In this document: positions 42,168-50,600 of the stretch, one piece after another
How positions within the stretch are numbered: the first letter of the stretch is position 1
Layout of the letters: the number at the start of each line of letters is the position of its first letter
NCBI RefSeq assembly: GCF_000286955.2
Contig: NZ_AJYK02000052.1
Span: 1-64,000, forward strand
Direction: 5' to 3'
DNA length: 64,000 nucleotides
Origin: Vibrio rumoiensis 1S-45
GTDB taxonomy: Bacteria; Pseudomonadota; Gammaproteobacteria; Enterobacterales; Vibrionaceae
The notes under the pieces: generated by a model
Told to the model about the DNA's origin: nothing
Databases searched by the model: none
What the model saw: the letters and a program-made list of their open reading frames with translations, nothing else
Translations under genes and position numbers: made by a program

Positions 42168-44059
42168 GCAGCATCACCTTTCTTTAATTGACCATGTTTT
42201 TTTAAGTGAACCAGTAAAATCGAAATTGCGGCCGGTGTAATACCGGAAATACGTGAAGCAATACCGATAGTTTCAGGCTTAGTATTATTTAACTTAGCCA
42301 CCACTTCATTAGAAAGCCCTTTCACTTGAGAATAATCTAATTCTACCGGTAATTTGGTATTTTCATGGCGAAGCGATTTTTCAATTTCTTCTTTTTGACG
42401 CAAGATATAACCTTCATACTTCACTTGGATTTCAACTTGCTCAGTCGCTTGATGATCATCCATTTGTGAAGTGTATGCAGCTAATGATGTGAGTTTTTCA
42501 TAAGTCATCTCAGGACGACGTAAAAGATCTTCACCACTGGCTTCACGGGTAATTGGCGTTTTAAGTAGCAGGTTCAATTCATCAATATTATCCGATTTTG
42601 GGTTCACCCAAATATCTTTCAAACGTTGACGTTCTTGTTCCATATTCTCTACTTTTTGATTAAAACGAGCCCAACGCGCATCATCCACCAAACCAAGCTC
42701 TCGACCTTTTTCAGTTAAACGCAAATCGGCATTATCTTCACGAAGTAATAAGCGATATTCCGCACGAGAAGTAAACATGCGATAAGGTTCTTTGGTACCC
42801 ATGGTAGACAAGTCGTCAATCAAAACACCCATGTAAGCTTCATCACGACGTGGGCTCCAAGATTCTTTACCTTGAGTGTAAAGCGAGGCATTAAGGCCCG
42901 CCATTAAACCTTGAGCAGCTGCTTCTTCATAACCAGTCGTACCATTGATTTGACCGGCAAAGAATAAACCTGCAATGAACTTGGTTTCATAGCTTTGTTT
43001 TAAATCGCGTGGATCGAAAAAGTCATACTCTATCGCATAACCTGGGCGCATGATTTGTGCATTTTCAAAACCTTTCATTGATTGAACAATTTTGACTTGT
43101 ACATCAAATGGCAGGCTGGTTGAAATACCGTTAGGGTAAAGTTCTGTCGTAGTTAAACCTTCCGGTTCAATAAATATTTGATGACTATTTTTATCAGCAA
43201 AACGCATCACTTTATCTTCAATTGAAGGACAGTAACGAGGGCCAATACCTTCGATCACACCTGAATACATCGGGCTACGATCAAGGTTTTTTCGGATCAC
43301 ATCATGCGTTTTTTCATTGGTGTGAGTAATAAAACATGGAATTTGATCAGGATGATCACTGGCCTTACCCATAAATGAAAATACTGGGATTGGCGTATCG
43401 CCATGTTGCTTTTCAAGGCAGCTAAGATCGACAGTACGGGCATCAATACGAGGAGGCGTACCCGTTTTTAAACGATCAACTCGAAAAGGAAGATCTCGCA
43501 GGCGTTGTGCTAGTGCAATCGATGGTGGATCACCAGCGCGACCACCAGAGAAGTTTTCTAAACCAATATGGATTTTACCACCCAGAAAAGTACCGACAGT
43601 AAGCACCACAGCTTTGGCTTTAAATTTCAAACCCATTTGAGTGATTGCACCAACCACTTGATCGTTTTCAACGATCAAGTCATCAACGGCTTGTTGAAAT
43701 AAGGTTAGATTCGGTTGATTCTCAAGAGTGGTGCGAACTGCTGATTTATATAATAAACGATCAGCTTGAGCACGGGTTGCACGCACTGCTGGCCCTTTAG
43801 ATGCATTAAGAGTACGAAATTGAATTCCTGATTTATCAATAGCTTGAGCCATTAATCCGCCCAAAGCATCGACTTCTTTAACCAAATGACCTTTGCCGAT
43901 ACCACCGATGGCAGGATTACAGGACATTTGACCTAAAGTATCAATATTGTGAGTTAGGAGTAGTGTTTTTTGGCCTGTACGAGCAGACGCAAGAGCAGCT
44001 TCCGTTCCAGCATGACCACCACCAACGACGATGACGTCAAAGTTTTCGTGATAAAACAT
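42164..44059 (-). CDS. mnmG: tRNA uridine-5-carboxymethylaminomethyl modification enzyme MnmG (GidA)
   Basis: MnmG works with MnmE to add carboxymethylaminomethyl groups to U34 of certain tRNAs, using FAD, NADH and methylene-THF. The 631-residue protein has the FAD loop [19 protein letters not shown] (11-29), [20 protein letters not shown], and the C-terminal helical MnmE-binding domain. Length is standard (629). It starts beside oriC and is transcribed away from it, as in E. coli. Confidence 0.98.
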   Translation of the reverse strand: MFYHENFDVIVVGGGHAGTEAALASARTGQKTLLLTHNIDTLGQMSCNPAIGGIGKGHLVKEVDALGGLMAQAIDKSGIQFRTLNASKGPAVRATRAQADRLLYKSAVRTTLENQPNLTLFQQAVDDLIVENDQVVGAITQMGLKFKAKAVVLTVGTFLGGKIHIGLENFSGGRAGDPPSIALAQRLRDLPFRVDRLKTGTPPRIDARTVDLSCLEKQHGDTPIPVFSFMGKASDHPDQIPCFITHTNEKTHDVIRKNLDRSPMYSGVIEGIGPRYCPSIEDKVMRFADKNSHQIFIEPEGLTTTELYPNGISTSLPFDVQVKIVQSMKGFENAQIMRPGYAIEYDFFDPRDLKQSYETKFIAGLFFAGQINGTTGYEEAAAQGLMAGLNASLYTQGKESWSPRRDEAYMGVLIDDLSTMGTKEPYRMFTSRAEYRLLLREDNADLRLTEKGRELGLVDDARWARFNQKVENMEQERQRLKDIWVNPKSDNIDELNLLLKTPITREASGEDLLRRPEMTYEKLTSLAAYTSQMDDHQATEQVEIQVKYEGYILRQKEEIEKSLRHENTKLPVELDYSQVKGLSNEVVAKLNNTKPETIGIASRISGITPAAISILLVHLKKHGQLKKGDAA

Positions 44060-44202
44060 GATCAGACCTCAAGAGTTCAATTTAACGATCATTCGTTTAA
44101 TGATCTAGGAAATAAAAGGAGAGCTATTCTACCTTTTTTAATCTCCATAGAGAATCAATTTGTCTAATTAAATAAAGGCTTCAAAGGCTTTAATATATAT
44201 AA

Positions 44203-44238
44203 GATCTTTATATAGATCTTTTATTAGATCTACTATTA
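44203..44238 (+). repeat. oriC DNA unwinding element, three tandem 12-mers
   Basis: GATCTTTATATA, GATCTTTTATTA and GATCTACTATTA run head to tail without a gap at 44203, 44215 and 44227. They correspond to the L, M and R repeats of E. coli oriC, each starting with a Dam site. Confidence 0.93.
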
Positions 44239-44252
44239 GAGAAGCACGATCT

Positions 44253-44261
44253 TGTGGATAA
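44253..44261 (-). promoter_or_regulatory. DnaA box R1
   Basis: TGTGGATAA is the reverse of the consensus TTATCCACA, 14 bases from the last 12-mer, in the same orientation as R1 in E. coli. Confidence 0.93.
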
Positions 44262-44358
44262 TCAAAAAATGATCTTAAAGATCATAGTGTTTAGGAGGAT
44301 CGTTTCTTGTGATCTAACCTTGATCTTATTCTGTATTAGCTGGGATCTAAATTGCTAG

Positions 44359-44367
44359 TTATACACA
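44359..44367 (+). promoter_or_regulatory. DnaA box R2
   Basis: TTATACACA is identical to the E. coli R2 box and lies at the corresponding place. Confidence 0.9.
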
Positions 44368-44386
44368 GGCGATCTTGATGGAATAG

Positions 44387-44401
44387 TTATCCAGTGAATA
44401 A
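44387..44401. promoter_or_regulatory. Weak DnaA box pair (R3-like)
   Basis: TTATCCAGT (44387-44395) and, overlapping it on the other strand, AGTGAATAA (44393-44401) each resemble a DnaA box with one or two mismatches, at the place of the weak R3 box. Confidence 0.6.
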
Positions 44402-44431
44402 CTATAGTAGGATCACAGGATAAAGTGCTAC

Positions 44432-44440
44432 TTATCCACA
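44432..44440 (+). promoter_or_regulatory. DnaA box R4
   Basis: TTATCCACA is the perfect high-affinity consensus and closes the origin on the mioC side. Confidence 0.93.
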
Positions 44441-44516
44441 GATGGTTTGATTAAAAAGTGAGCGGTTGAACCTTTTTATTTTATGAAAAAATGGAAATTA
44501 ACAAAAATAGGAAAGT

Positions 44517-44541
44517 AAAGGCAGACATGTATTCTGCCTTT
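44517..44541 (-). terminator. Probable terminator of mioC
   Basis: AAAGGCAGA (44517-44525) pairs with TCTGCCTTT (44533-44541) around seven bases. On the minus strand it is followed by ACTTTCC, a weak T-tract. It would shield oriC from transcription coming from mioC. Confidence 0.6.
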
Positions 44542-44561
44542 GGGAGGGATAATTGAAGTGA

Positions 44562-45002
44562 TTAGCCAATAAAATGGGCCATATTTTCTTGTATCCAAGT
44601 TTCTGCAGCATCTTCAGGAACCGGAGTTTCGAGCACATCTATCTCTAAATGTGGGCATAATTCTTGTGTTCCAATGTCTAACAAGGCTTCTCTGGCACTC
44701 TTTCCTGCACCACAAAAGGTATCGTAACTTGAGTCTCCAATTGCTATTACGGCAAATTTCACGTCAGACATTCTTGGAGGGGCGTCCTGGAGTTGTGCCA
44801 TGAAAGGTTGAATATTGTCTGGATAATCCCCTGCACCATGCGTTGAAGTCACAATTAACCAGATCCCTGAAGCTGGAATTTGTGTAAGATCCGGTTGATT
44901 ATAAATAGTGGTTTGCGCCCCTTGTGCAATAAGAAGATCGCTTAGGTGATCGCCGACATATTCTGCGCTGCCTAGTGTACTGCCTGTGATGATATGGATC
45001 AT
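44562..45002 (-). CDS. mioC: FMN-binding protein MioC
   Basis: MioC is a short-chain flavodoxin; in E. coli it binds FMN and has been tied to biotin synthase activity in vitro. The 146-residue protein has the FMN phosphate loop [14 protein letters not shown] and the [11 protein letters not shown] and [13 protein letters not shown] flavin-contact segments. I start at the ATG at 45002, five bases after AGGAG; a GTG two codons upstream sits on that site. Its position beside oriC, read toward the origin, is conserved. Confidence 0.95.
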   Translation of the reverse strand: MIHIITGSTLGSAEYVGDHLSDLLIAQGAQTTIYNQPDLTQIPASGIWLIVTSTHGAGDYPDNIQPFMAQLQDAPPRMSDVKFAVIAIGDSSYDTFCGAGKSAREALLDIGTQELCPHLEIDVLETPVPEDAAETWIQENMAHFIG

Positions 45003-45068
45003 GACCACTCCTGTGATGTGATTTTTATGCTATTGGTATTCATCGTGCGTTTTAACTGAAAATTGTGT

Positions 45069-46430
45069 TTATTTTCCAATACAGAATGAAGAAAAAATAC
45101 GACCTAATAGGTCATCAGAACTGAATTCACCAGTAATCTCGTTGAGGTATTGCTGGGTAATTCTTAGCTCTTCAGCCAATATTTCCCCGGCCATGTAACC
45201 TTCAAGCTGTTGCTGACCAATCGCTAAATGCTCTGTAGCTTTATCTAAGGCTTCTAAGTGGCGTCGGCGAGCCATAAAGCTGCCTTCATTACCACCAGCA
45301 AACCCCATACAGGCTTTAAGATGATCACGCAGTGCATCAACACCTTCGCAGGTCTTCGCTGATAGACGGATCAAGGTTGGATTGTTGATGTGGCAAATGC
45401 CCAACACTTCTCCTGTTTGATCCGCTTTGTTGCGGATCACTGTCATTCCAATATTTTCAGGTAATTTTTCAACAAAATCAGGCCAAATTTCTTTGGGATC
45501 CGTCGCGCTAGTCGTCGTGCCATCGACCATAAATAACACTCGATCCGCTTGTGCTATTTCTTCCCATGCTCGTTCAATGCCGATTCGTTCCACTTCATCA
45601 GAGGCTTCACGCAGCCCAGCAGTATCAATAATGTGTAAAGGCATACCATCAATGTGTATGTGCTCTCTAAGAACGTCTCGCGTGGTTCCTGCTATATCGG
45701 TAACAATCGCAGACTCTTTACCCGACAGTGCGTTTAATAGGCTAGATTTACCAGCATTCGGTCGTCCAGCAATGACTACTTTCATACCTTCGCGAATTAT
45801 CGCACCTTGGTTGGCTTCTTTACGCACCGCATTAAGGTTATCTATGATCGACTGTAGATCGGAACTGACTTTTCCATCGGCCAGAAAATCAATTTCTTCT
45901 TCGGGAAAGTCGATCGCGGCTTCAACATATATACGTAAATAAATTAACGATTCTACTAAGGTATTTATACGTTGAGAAAACTCACCTTGGAGAGAGTTTA
46001 ATGCCGATTTCGCGGCTTCTTCAGAGCTTGCATCAATCAGATCGGCGATGGCTTCAGCTTGAGTTAAGTCGATCTTATCATTTAAAAAGGCGCGTTCAGA
46101 GAATTCACCAGGTCTGGCTGCGCGGATCCCTTTAATTTTTAAAATTCGCTTGATCAACATATCCATGACTACCGGCCCACCATGGCCTTGCAGTTCTAAT
46201 ACATCTTCCCCGGTAAAGGAATTGGGATTCGGAAAATAAAGTGCGATACCTTGGTCAAGCTGAGCACCGTTTTCATCGGTAAATGGAAGGTATTCGGCGT
46301 AGCGAGGCTTCACTTCACGGCCTAAGACTTCTAGTGCCACTTGTTTGGCTTGAGGGCCTGAGACTCGGATGATACCAACACCACCACGACCAAGGGCGGT
46401 AGCTTGAGCGACAATTGTCTCTGTATTCAT
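45069..46430 (-). CDS. mnmE: tRNA modification GTPase MnmE (TrmE)
   Basis: MnmE partners with MnmG in U34 tRNA modification and uses K+-stimulated GTP hydrolysis. The 453-residue protein has the N-terminal THF-binding domain, the G domain with GRPNAGKS (222-229), TTRDV, DTAG and NKAD, and the invariant C-terminal CIGK with the catalytic cysteine. I use the ATG at 46430 ([17 protein letters not shown]), the family N-terminus, over one four codons upstream. Confidence 0.97.
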   Translation of the reverse strand: MNTETIVAQATALGRGGVGIIRVSGPQAKQVALEVLGREVKPRYAEYLPFTDENGAQLDQGIALYFPNPNSFTGEDVLELQGHGGPVVMDMLIKRILKIKGIRAARPGEFSERAFLNDKIDLTQAEAIADLIDASSEEAAKSALNSLQGEFSQRINTLVESLIYLRIYVEAAIDFPEEEIDFLADGKVSSDLQSIIDNLNAVRKEANQGAIIREGMKVVIAGRPNAGKSSLLNALSGKESAIVTDIAGTTRDVLREHIHIDGMPLHIIDTAGLREASDEVERIGIERAWEEIAQADRVLFMVDGTTTSATDPKEIWPDFVEKLPENIGMTVIRNKADQTGEVLGICHINNPTLIRLSAKTCEGVDALRDHLKACMGFAGGNEGSFMARRRHLEALDKATEHLAIGQQQLEGYMAGEILAEELRITQQYLNEITGEFSSDDLLGRIFSSFCIGK

Positions 46431-46540
46431 AATAACAACCATTTAAATAGGAAAACGCTTACCAATTGTAATTCGCTTAATAGATTTATAAAGAGATAAT
46501 TTAATCGTTTATCTTCAGTATTATGGAAAAGCAAATAAGC

Positions 46541-46567
46541 AAAAGGCGACCGTTTAGGCCGCCTTTG
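46541..46567 (-). terminator. Terminator after yidC
   Basis: Minus-strand AAAGGCG (46566-46560) pairs with CGCCTTT (46548-46542), inner GG/CC, followed by TTTTG. It separates yidC from mnmE, so mnmE may use its own promoter or read-through. Confidence 0.8.
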
Positions 46568-46589
46568 TTCGTTCAGTCATCTAAGAAAC

Positions 46590-48239
46590 TTATTTGCCTT
46601 TCTTAGAATGCAGACCTTTCTTCTCTAGTGCTCGGTAGATTAGCGATTGCTGTACCAAGGTCACGATGTTCGACATTAGGTAATAAAGAACTAGACCTGA
46701 TGGGAACCATAGGAAGAAGAAGATGAAGATGATTGGCATGAACATCATCATTTTCTGCTGCATTGGATCGGTAACCGTTGTTGGGCTCATCTTCTGGATG
46801 ATCAACATTGAGATACCCATCAATACTGGCAGGATGTAATACGGGTCTTGTGCTGACAAGTCATGAATCCAACCAAAGAAAGGTGCATGACGTAATTCAA
46901 CCGACTCCATTAATGCCCAGTAAAGTGCAATGAAGATTGGCATTTGCAGAAGAATAGGGAAACAACCACCTAGTGGGTTTACCTTTTCTTCTTTATACAT
47001 TGCCATCATTTCTTGGCTAATACGTTGGCGGTCATCACCTAAGCGCTCTTTCATGGCAGTGATTTTCGGCTGCAACATACGCATTTTTGCCATGGAAGTG
47101 TACTGAGCTTTGGTAAGCGGGTACATAGCACCACGAACAATGAAGGTTAGGAGAATAATTGCCACACCCCAGTTCACAACAAATGTCTGAATGAAGGACA
47201 ATAAAGTATGAAGTGGTTTAGCAATGAACCATAACCAACCGTAGTCGACAACAAGATCAAGATGCGGGGCGGTTGCTTCCATTGCATTTTGTAGCTTAGG
47301 ACCAGCCCAAAGGGTGGCTTTAATTTCGCCACTTTGGTTGTTGGCAATCACTTGATTTGGAGTACGCACACCAATATCGGCAATATTACCAATCACACGA
47401 GAATAAAGAATAGTGCCTGGTTGATCGCGAGGGATCCAAGCTGATGTAAAGTAGTGTTGCAACATGGCAACCCAACCTTGACCATCTTCTAATTTAACGT
47501 TGAGGTTTTTGTCCTGCATTTCGTCAAATTTGTATTTTTTGTAATGATTTTCAGATGTAGAGAATGCACCACCGGTATACACTGGCATGCCTAAGTGACC
47601 TGCACCTTCAACCATCGTTTGGCGTAGGTGAGCGTACATACCTAATGTGGCATCTTGACCCGAGTTGTTTTTGATATCATAAACAACATCAATCGCGTAA
47701 CTTCCGCGTTTAATGATAAAGGTTTTGGTGTAATCAATACCATTTGCGCTGTAAGTCAAAGGAATGCGTAATTCATCTTGACCATCAGCCAATTGGAAAC
47801 TTTGTGCTGTTGTTTGGTATTGAGGACGTTTTGAGCTGCTGATATCGATACCTTGAGGGCCAACCAAACCACTTTGAGCAATGTATTCATGCTCAGGTGT
47901 TTCTTTTAGCAGAACAAAAGAATCTTTAGAATCCAGCGTCGCATTATATTTATTCAACTTAGCTGAAACGACATCACCACCAACTGGGTTGATAGCAAGC
48001 GTTAACACATCAGAAGTTACTTTGATGGTTGAAGCGGCAGGTTGATTGTTGACTTGCTGAGGGACGAGCGGATCGGATGAAGCCTCTGCAGGATCATGCG
48101 GCAAGCTGCTGTCAGTATTCGTTTGAGTCTGCTGCACGCTAGTTTGAGCTGGTTGAGCATCCTTATTATTCCATTGTTGGAACAATAAAAAACTTACTAG
48201 AGCAAAAGCGATTAACAGGATATTACGTTGAGAATCCAT
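46590..48239 (-). CDS. yidC: Membrane protein insertase YidC
   Basis: YidC inserts membrane proteins, including Fo subunit c, alone or with SecYEG. The 549-residue protein has the N-terminal membrane anchor ([17 protein letters not shown]), a large periplasmic P1 domain (about 25-340) and a five-helix C-terminal core with the groove arginine in [15 protein letters not shown] and [18 protein letters not shown]. The C-terminus is basic. Length matches E. coli (548). It starts two bases after yidD ends. Confidence 0.98.
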   Translation of the reverse strand: MDSQRNILLIAFALVSFLLFQQWNNKDAQPAQTSVQQTQTNTDSSLPHDPAEASSDPLVPQQVNNQPAASTIKVTSDVLTLAINPVGGDVVSAKLNKYNATLDSKDSFVLLKETPEHEYIAQSGLVGPQGIDISSSKRPQYQTTAQSFQLADGQDELRIPLTYSANGIDYTKTFIIKRGSYAIDVVYDIKNNSGQDATLGMYAHLRQTMVEGAGHLGMPVYTGGAFSTSENHYKKYKFDEMQDKNLNVKLEDGQGWVAMLQHYFTSAWIPRDQPGTILYSRVIGNIADIGVRTPNQVIANNQSGEIKATLWAGPKLQNAMEATAPHLDLVVDYGWLWFIAKPLHTLLSFIQTFVVNWGVAIILLTFIVRGAMYPLTKAQYTSMAKMRMLQPKITAMKERLGDDRQRISQEMMAMYKEEKVNPLGGCFPILLQMPIFIALYWALMESVELRHAPFFGWIHDLSAQDPYYILPVLMGISMLIIQKMSPTTVTDPMQQKMMMFMPIIFIFFFLWFPSGLVLYYLMSNIVTLVQQSLIYRALEKKGLHSKKGK

Positions 48240-48241
48240 TG

Positions 48242-48499
48242 TTATTTATCTCTGTCGTGTTTTTGATTTGGCGGGACAGGGTCATATCCCCCAGCATTTA
48301 AAGGATGGCATTTTAATAGACGTTTGCCAGATAACCAACACCCTTTTACAAAACCGTGCTCATTAATTGCTTCTATAGCATAAGTTGAACACGTTGGTGT
48401 AAAGCGACATCGAGGTCCAAGCAAAGGACTAATGATTCCTTTATATAGGTAAATTAACCTAATTGCTAACCACGATAAGGGCGAGATAGGCGATGCCAT
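48242..48499 (-). CDS. yidD: Membrane protein insertion efficiency factor YidD
   Basis: YidD is a small amphipathic protein at the inner membrane that helps YidC-dependent insertion. The 85-residue protein has the family core [18 protein letters not shown]-type sequence (here [19 protein letters not shown]), [15 protein letters not shown] and [16 protein letters not shown]. It overlaps the end of rnpA by 34 bases in another frame, as is usual for this pair. Confidence 0.96.
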   Translation of the reverse strand: MASPISPLSWLAIRLIYLYKGIISPLLGPRCRFTPTCSTYAIEAINEHGFVKGCWLSGKRLLKCHPLNAGGYDPVPPNQKHDRDK

Positions 48500-48822
48500 A
48501 ACTTCTCAAATATTTTAAAAACTTCTTCGTTACTCAAATCTTGAGCACTCTTTTTCGCAATTACAACAAAATCTTTATTTGGCAATTGGCTTTGCTGTAA
48601 ACGAAAACTTTCACGAGCTAAACGTTTAAAACGGTTACGACCAACGGCGGTTTTGATTTGTTTTTTAGGAACTGCTAATCCAAGTCTTGGATGGAGGAGT
48701 GTATTATTGCGAGCGATAATAGTGAAATGAGGGGAGCCTGCTCGATGAGCTTGCTGGAAGACGTTTTGATAATGCTCGGGAGTTAACAAACGTAACTCCC
48801 GAGTAAAAGTAGACTTAGTCAA
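48466..48822 (-). CDS. rnpA: Ribonuclease P protein component
   Basis: RnpA is the basic protein cofactor of RNase P, which trims the 5' ends of precursor tRNAs. The 118-residue protein has [10 protein letters not shown] near the start and the signature [13 protein letters not shown] with the RNA-contact arginines. It follows rpmH after 13 bases, and the two are co-transcribed in all relatives. Confidence 0.97.
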   Translation of the reverse strand: MTKSTFTRELRLLTPEHYQNVFQQAHRAGSPHFTIIARNNTLLHPRLGLAVPKKQIKTAVGRNRFKRLARESFRLQQSQLPNKDFVVIAKKSAQDLSNEEVFKIFEKLWHRLSRPYRG

Positions 48823-48835
48823 AATAATTCAAGAA

Positions 48836-48970
48836 TTATTTTGAAAGGCGCTTACGGCCTTTTGCACGACGTGCATTAATTGTCTTACGACCATTCTTAG
48901 TTGCCATACGAGCACGGAAACCGTGAGTACGTTTGCGCTTAAGAACAGTAGGTTGAAAAGTGCGTTTCAT
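48836..48970 (-). CDS. rpmH: 50S ribosomal protein L34
   Basis: This 44-codon gene encodes L34: it begins [20 protein letters not shown] and ends KGRKRLSK, nearly identical to other gammaproteobacterial L34 proteins. The ATG is at 48970 and the stop at 48836-48838. Strongly basic, as expected for an rRNA-binding protein. It heads the rpmH-rnpA-yidD-yidC operon, and a strong promoter lies about 90 bases upstream. Confidence 0.98.
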   Translation of the reverse strand: MKRTFQPTVLKRKRTHGFRARMATKNGRKTINARRAKGRKRLSK

Positions 48971-49060
48971 GGTAATTACCTTTACTGATCAGTAGTTTAT
49001 AGGTTCTTGTTAAACCCGGTGTGAGATGTTTTATCCGACACCTCTCAACAAAGAGGCGGA

Positions 49061-49089
49061 ATTGTAATCATTGACCGTCAAAGAGTCAA
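49061..49089 (-). promoter_or_regulatory. rpmH operon sigma70 promoter
   Basis: On the minus strand TTGACT (49089-49084) and TACAAT (49066-49061) are separated by exactly 17 bases, a near-consensus sigma70 promoter. It faces rpmH, giving a leader of about 85 nt. Confidence 0.85.
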
Positions 49090-49100
49090 TGCTACATGAC

Positions 49101-49131
49101 AGAATAAAGCGCATTTATTGTGCTTTATTCT
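49101..49131 (-). terminator. Possible terminator of the amino-acid ABC operon
   Basis: AGAATAAAGC (49101-49110) pairs with GCTTTATTCT (49122-49131), extended to 13 bp with one G-T pair. There is no clean T-tract on the minus strand, so it may be a rho-dependent or processing site. It lies just upstream of the rpmH promoter. Confidence 0.5.
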
Positions 49132-49192
49132 TGTCGTTGGCCTAAAAATCCGTGTGCGGATTATACGGTTTCTTATTGTAAGTGCAAGGATC

Positions 49193-49930
49193 CTATTGGA
49201 TCCCAACCTGATTTAAAAACTTAATAAGCTGTGGATTAGTGGGATCTTTAAATATTTGATCCGGCGTTCCTTGTTCCACTATCTTGCCATTAGCCATATA
49301 GATCACTCGATCCGCGACTTCCCGAGCAAATTGCATTTCGTGAGTGACCACCAGCATGGTTTGGTGCTGCTTGGCTAATTTTTTCATTAAGGATAACACT
49401 TCACCGACCCATTCCGGATCAAGCGCAGAAGTTGGCTCATCAAATAATAATAGCTCTGGTTCAAATGCCATGGCTCGGCCAATACCTACACGTTGTTGCT
49501 GACCACCAGAGAGTGCAGCAGGGTAGCTATCGCCCTTGTCACCTAAGCCTATGTCATCCAAAATTTGTTGTGCGCGAGCAAGGGCATCACTTTTCTTCCA
49601 GCCTCTCACCGTGATTAAGCCTTCAGCAATATTTTGCCTTGCTGTCTGGTGAGAAAATAACGCGTAATTTTGAAATACAAAGCCGGTTTTACGGCGTAAT
49701 GCCAATATATCGGCTTTGGTGTGCTTCTCGGCATTCACGGTAGCATCATCAATGCTAATCACGCCTTGTTCCGGGTATTCAAGAAAATTGACGCAGCGTA
49801 AAAGAGTGGATTTACCGGTACCGCTTGACCCTATAATGACGATGATTTCGCCTTTATTAATCTCAATATCCACGCCACTAAGCACTTCGGTGTTACCAAA
49901 CGATTTGTGTAGATTTGAAATAGTGATCAT
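49193..49930 (-). CDS. Polar amino acid ABC transporter, ATP-binding protein
   Basis: This 245-residue ABC ATPase of the polar amino acid family has Walker A GSSGTGKST (34-42), the signature LSGGQQQRVGIGRAM, Walker B LLLFDEPTSALDPEWVGEV and the switch histidine in VVTHEMQFAREVADR. It powers uptake through the adjacent permease. Its start overlaps the permease end by 4 bases. The substrate is not fixed by sequence; cystine or another polar amino acid fits the family. Confidence 0.93.
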   Translation of the reverse strand: MITISNLHKSFGNTEVLSGVDIEINKGEIIVIIGSSGTGKSTLLRCVNFLEYPEQGVISIDDATVNAEKHTKADILALRRKTGFVFQNYALFSHQTARQNIAEGLITVRGWKKSDALARAQQILDDIGLGDKGDSYPAALSGGQQQRVGIGRAMAFEPELLLFDEPTSALDPEWVGEVLSLMKKLAKQHQTMLVVTHEMQFAREVADRVIYMANGKIVEQGTPDQIFKDPTNPQLIKFLNQVGIQ

Positions 49931-50598
49931 CGTTGATACGCCTTGTTTAATTTATTTTCTGCCCAAGTTTGTACTTGAGTGAGGACTAACACTACACCCC
50001 AGTAGATCAAAGCAACCGCGAGGAATGCTTCGAAGAATCGAAAACTAGAAGAGGCTTCCATTTGTGCTTTCGCCATGATTTCAGCCACGCCTAATGTAAA
50101 GGCCAGAGAGGTTGATTTAATCATATCAATGAAATAGTTCATTAAAGAAGGCAGCGCAACGCGCGTGGCTTGAGGGAGAATGATACGGCGCATTGATTGG
50201 TAACGCGTCATTCCAATCGATAAACTGGCTTCCATTTGGCTTCGATCAATGCCGATAATAGCCGCGCGAATACTTTCGGCCATATAAGACGCAAAGTGCA
50301 ACGTTAAACCAATAACGGCAGCGCTAAAAGCATCAATACCCACCATGATCGGGAATATCTGCGGCAAACCGTAATACAATAAGAATAACTGCACTAACAG
50401 AGGGGTACCACGGAAAAAGCTGATGTACAGTTGGCAAAGTTGGTTTAATACAGGCACCTTAAAGACGCGAATATTAGCCACAATCACCGCTAATATTAAG
50501 GCGAATACAACGCCCCAGATTGCCATTTCTAATGTTGTGCCTAAATATTTGAATAAGATAGGCAGAAGATCCAACATGTAATTAAAATCGAAATTCAT
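49927..50598 (-). CDS. Polar amino acid ABC transporter, permease
   Basis: This 223-residue inner-membrane protein of the HisM/GlnP type has several hydrophobic segments and the EAA loop (EASLSIGMTRYQSMRRIILPQATRVALPS in part: SIGMTRYQSMRRIILPQA) that docks the ATPase. SFFRGTPLLVQLFLLYYGLP is the conserved family segment. It is placed between the ATPase gene (4-base overlap) and the YddA-like ABC gene (2-base gap). Confidence 0.93.
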   Translation of the reverse strand: MNFDFNYMLDLLPILFKYLGTTLEMAIWGVVFALILAVIVANIRVFKVPVLNQLCQLYISFFRGTPLLVQLFLLYYGLPQIFPIMVGIDAFSAAVIGLTLHFASYMAESIRAAIIGIDRSQMEASLSIGMTRYQSMRRIILPQATRVALPSLMNYFIDMIKSTSLAFTLGVAEIMAKAQMEASSSFRFFEAFLAVALIYWGVVLVLTQVQTWAENKLNKAYQR

Positions 50599-50600
50599 GA

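Larger units (their letters stand above)
44160..44445. other. oriC: Chromosomal replication origin oriC
   Basis: The mnmG-mioC gap has the full E. coli-type layout: an AT-rich unwinding region next to mnmG with three 12-mers, then DnaA boxes in the order R1 (inverted), R2, R3-like and R4. Twelve GATC Dam sites fall between 44203 and 44414, far above chance, giving methylation control by SeqA. The order and orientation of the boxes match E. coli. Initiation here would send forks out through mnmG and mioC. Confidence 0.97.

Noticed and set aside
44262-44285. IHF site in oriC
   Set aside because: AATCAAAAAATGA only partly fits the IHF consensus; the 3' TTR part is missing, so I did not list it as a feature.
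45427-45942. 171-codon plus-strand ORF opposite mnmE
   Set aside because: Ser/Arg-rich shadow of the MnmE G domain with no recognisable features.
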